Source: DATMNI01 sp035570275 | GTDB lineage: Bacteria; Acidobacteriota; Terriglobia; Bryobacterales; Bryobacteraceae | DNA: 8,091 bases | Assembly (NCBI GenBank): GCA_035570275.1 | Contig: DATMNI010000239.1 | Coordinates: 1-8,091 of the forward strand | Direction of reading: 5' to 3' | Shown: positions 7,100 through 8,091 of the stretch, one piece after another | Numbering within the stretch: position 1 is the stretch's first letter | How the letters are laid out: every line of letters begins with the position of its first letter | Notes under the pieces: generated by a model | What the model saw: the letters and a program-made list of their open reading frames with translations, nothing else | What the model was told of the DNA's origin: nothing | The model's database searches: none | Made by a program: the position numbers and the translations under genes

Positions 7100-7619
7100 G
7101 GTCGCCTCCTTCGTGAAACCGCCGCGCCAGGATGTTCTTGATCCGGTGTATCTTCATGGCCACGTTCCCGGGCGATAATCCCGTGATTTCTCCGATCGAT
7201 ACCGCGTCCATATCCTCGAGATAAAAAATGATGACCTGGCGGTCGAGCGGTTTGAGTTGCTGAATCAACACTGACAGCCGATCCAGATTTCTGCGCCGGT
7301 CCGCGGCGAACTGGCCCTGGTCCTTGTCAGGGAGCGCTTCGAGTTCTTCCAGGCTCACGAGATTTGAAAAGATCCTGCGCTCGCGAAGGACGTGCGAAGC
7401 AGCAACAAAGTGGGCAACGCGATAGACCCAGGTCCGCAGGGAACAGCGGGCATCGTACCGCTGGAAACTCCGCCACAATTGAAAATGAATGTCCTGGCTC
7501 AGGTCGCGGCGCTTTTCCGGGTCCGCCTCATAGGCGCTGGCGAGCCTTTCGAGTGACGAACCGTATTTATGCGCCGCGTCCCGGTACAAGTCATTCTGGC
7601 TCGCCGCCCCGGTCGAAAT
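7089..7619 (-). CDS. ECF-type RNA polymerase sigma factor
   Basis: From the start chosen here the protein is 176 residues. Region 2 spans about 17-82 (YEADPEKRRDLSQDIHFQLW, then the -10-recognition helix SLRTWVYRVAHFVAASH). Region 4 spans about 112-166 (LKPLDRQVIIFYLEDMDAVSIGEITGLSPGNVAMKIHRIK), a helix-turn-helix for the -35 element. Regions 1.2 and 3 are absent, as in ECF factors. It directs RNA polymerase to a stress or envelope regulon. The reading frame extends upstream to an ATG at 7733 and a TTG at 7739, but a promoter at 7646-7673 lies within that stretch, whose codons are A-rich and unlike the rest. A GGGAGGA site at 7629-7635 points to an ATT codon at 7617-7619 as the start; a GTG at 7635-7637 (nearly leaderless) or the TTG at 7587-7589 are alternatives. 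The gene identity is firm; the exact start is not. Confidence 0.92.
   Translation of the reverse strand: MSTGAASQNDLYRDAAHKYGSSLERLASAYEADPEKRRDLSQDIHFQLWRSFQRYDARCSLRTWVYRVAHFVAASHVLRERRIFSNLVSLEELEALPDKDQGQFAADRRRNLDRLSVLIQQLKPLDRQVIIFYLEDMDAVSIGEITGLSPGNVAMKIHRIKNILARRFHEGGDHAE
7105..7111 (-). promoter_or_regulatory. Ribosome binding site of the membrane protein gene
   Basis: AAGGAGG on the minus strand lies 5 nt before the ATG at 7097-7099 and inside the last codons of the sigma gene. It is the strongest ribosome site in the window. It fixes the start of the membrane protein and implies independent, efficient translation despite the overlap. Confidence 0.8.
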
Positions 7620-7628
7620 GGACTCAGA

Positions 7629-7635
7629 TCCTCCC
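7629..7635 (-). promoter_or_regulatory. Ribosome binding site for the sigma gene
   Basis: GGGAGGA on the minus strand lies just downstream of the proposed transcription start and 9 nt before an in-frame ATT codon (7617-7619). It supports a sigma start downstream of the promoter. The rarity of ATT as a start codon keeps confidence moderate. Confidence 0.5.
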
Positions 7636-7645
7636 ACACTCAAGG

Positions 7646-7673
7646 TAGTCGTTCGGAACACCAGTTTCTTACA
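7646..7673 (-). promoter_or_regulatory. Putative autoregulatory ECF promoter
   Basis: Read on the minus strand, TGTAAG (7668-7673) and CGACTA (7646-7651) are separated by exactly 16 bp. This resembles the TGTAAC / CGTCTA consensus with about 16-bp spacing often seen upstream of ECF sigma genes that transcribe themselves. The predicted transcript start is near 7639, a few bases before the GGGAGGA ribosome site. It lies in the 5' extension of the sigma reading frame, so that extension is probably not translated. It would drive the whole sigma, membrane protein, hydrolase operon. This is based on pattern only. Confidence 0.55.
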
Positions 7674-8012
7674 AATGTGAAGAGAAAAATCTGATGTTCT
7701 TCTCGAATCGGCTGATTCTTCGGTTTCTTCCATTTGCAACCTTGTTGGGACGGGTTACCTCCCGCTGCGTCCACGTTTTACGACGTGTCCGCTCCAGACG
7801 GCTCCGATGGCGCAGGTCCGCACGCCAGGATTGTGACCAGTCAAGACAAGCCGCCGCCTTCCGGGCGGAGGTAGATCAGGAGCCGGCCGTTGTGGCGGCC
7901 AAGATAGGGAAGTTAGAAGAGCCCCTTTTGGATGTTAGGCGGTGCTAACTAACTAAGCCTCTGTAAGAAAATAAGTGTAGCAATAAAACCATTTCTGGCC
8001 TAGAATGTTCTT
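7674..8012. other. Non-coding spacer between sigma operon and transposase
   Basis: About 340 bp separate the sigma promoter from the transposase start, and no convincing gene is visible on either strand. Small dyads occur: CACGT/ACGTG (7772-7787), CCGCC/GGCGG (7854-7868) and GTTAG/CTAAC (7934-7949). The stretch from about 7945 to 8010 is clearly richer in A and T than its surroundings. It probably contains the left end and promoter of the insertion sequence, with TAGAAT at 8001-8006 as a -10 candidate. The terminal inverted repeat cannot be assigned because the right end of the element is outside the window. Confidence 0.5.
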
Positions 8013-8091
8013 GTGGCCGGCGAAGGTGAGATCAAGCAGCGTTTCTCTCAGTTGGAGGCGTGGCTGGATGAGCGAACGCGACGGTTATGGG
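8013..8091 (+). CDS. ISAzo13-type transposase, N-terminal fragment (runs off window)
   Basis: A GTG start gives 26 residues, MAGEGEIKQRFSQLEAW then LDERTRRLW, before the right edge. From memory, the pattern IKxRFxxLxxxLDERxRRLWAA is the typical start of ISAzo13-family transposases, DDE-type enzymes that cut and join the element's ends. The catalytic residues lie outside the window. No Shine-Dalgarno sequence precedes the GTG; a TAGAAT box only seven bases upstream suggests a leaderless transcript or a different true start. Whether the element is intact cannot be judged from here. The call rests on a short segment but the match is distinctive. Confidence 0.68.
   Translation, partial: MAGEGEIKQRFSQLEAWLDERTRRLW

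Noticed and set aside
7962..7970. TGTAAGAAA near the transposase, matching the sigma promoter's -35 region on the opposite strand.
   Set aside because: No CGACTA-like box lies 16 bp downstream, so it is probably a chance nine-base match and not a second ECF promoter.

Overview
The window is GC-rich and tightly packed, and it probably comes from the chromosome of a soil Acidobacteriota of the Solibacter/Bryobacterales type. That assignment is inference. It rests on the gene style (ECF sigma factor, then a four-helix membrane protein, then a secreted hydrolase), the many exported serine hydrolases, a dual-hairpin intergenic repeat of a kind I associate with those genomes, and an ISAzo13-like transposase. 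No rRNA, tRNA or CRISPR array was seen.

Layout, left to right. Bases 1-145 hold the 3' end of a plus-strand anthranilate phosphoribosyltransferase gene (trpD). Bases 146-309 form a palindrome-rich convergent spacer. Bases 310-3489 (minus) encode a 1059-residue STAND NTPase: an N-terminal DUF4062 (TIR-like) domain, a proline-rich linker, an NB-ARC-like NTPase with winged helix, and a long TPR-like helical C-terminus. It is the most interesting gene here and is built like a self-contained signalling, cell-death or anti-phage sensor. Bases 3490-3734 are its upstream spacer and hold a REP-like double hairpin. Bases 3735-4982 (minus) encode a secreted Fes/esterase-D-type esterase. Bases 4983-5186 are a structured spacer.

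Bases 5187-7619 (minus) are a compact three-gene operon, transcribed leftwards: an ECF sigma factor, a four-helix membrane protein overlapping it by 11 bp, and an exported alpha/beta hydrolase overlapping that by 4 bp. A good ECF-type promoter (TGTAAG, 16 bp, CGACTA) lies just upstream, inside the 5' extension of the sigma ORF. This suggests autoregulation and a translation start further downstream than an ORF caller would choose. Bases 7674-8012 are non-coding. At 8013 the N-terminus of an ISAzo13-type transposase begins on the plus strand and runs off the window.

The sigma operon is one functional unit: envelope or stress sensing linked to an exported hydrolase. The STAND gene has no recognisable partner in the window, so if it is a defence system it is a single-gene one. 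The trpD fragment is core metabolism and marks a chromosomal setting.
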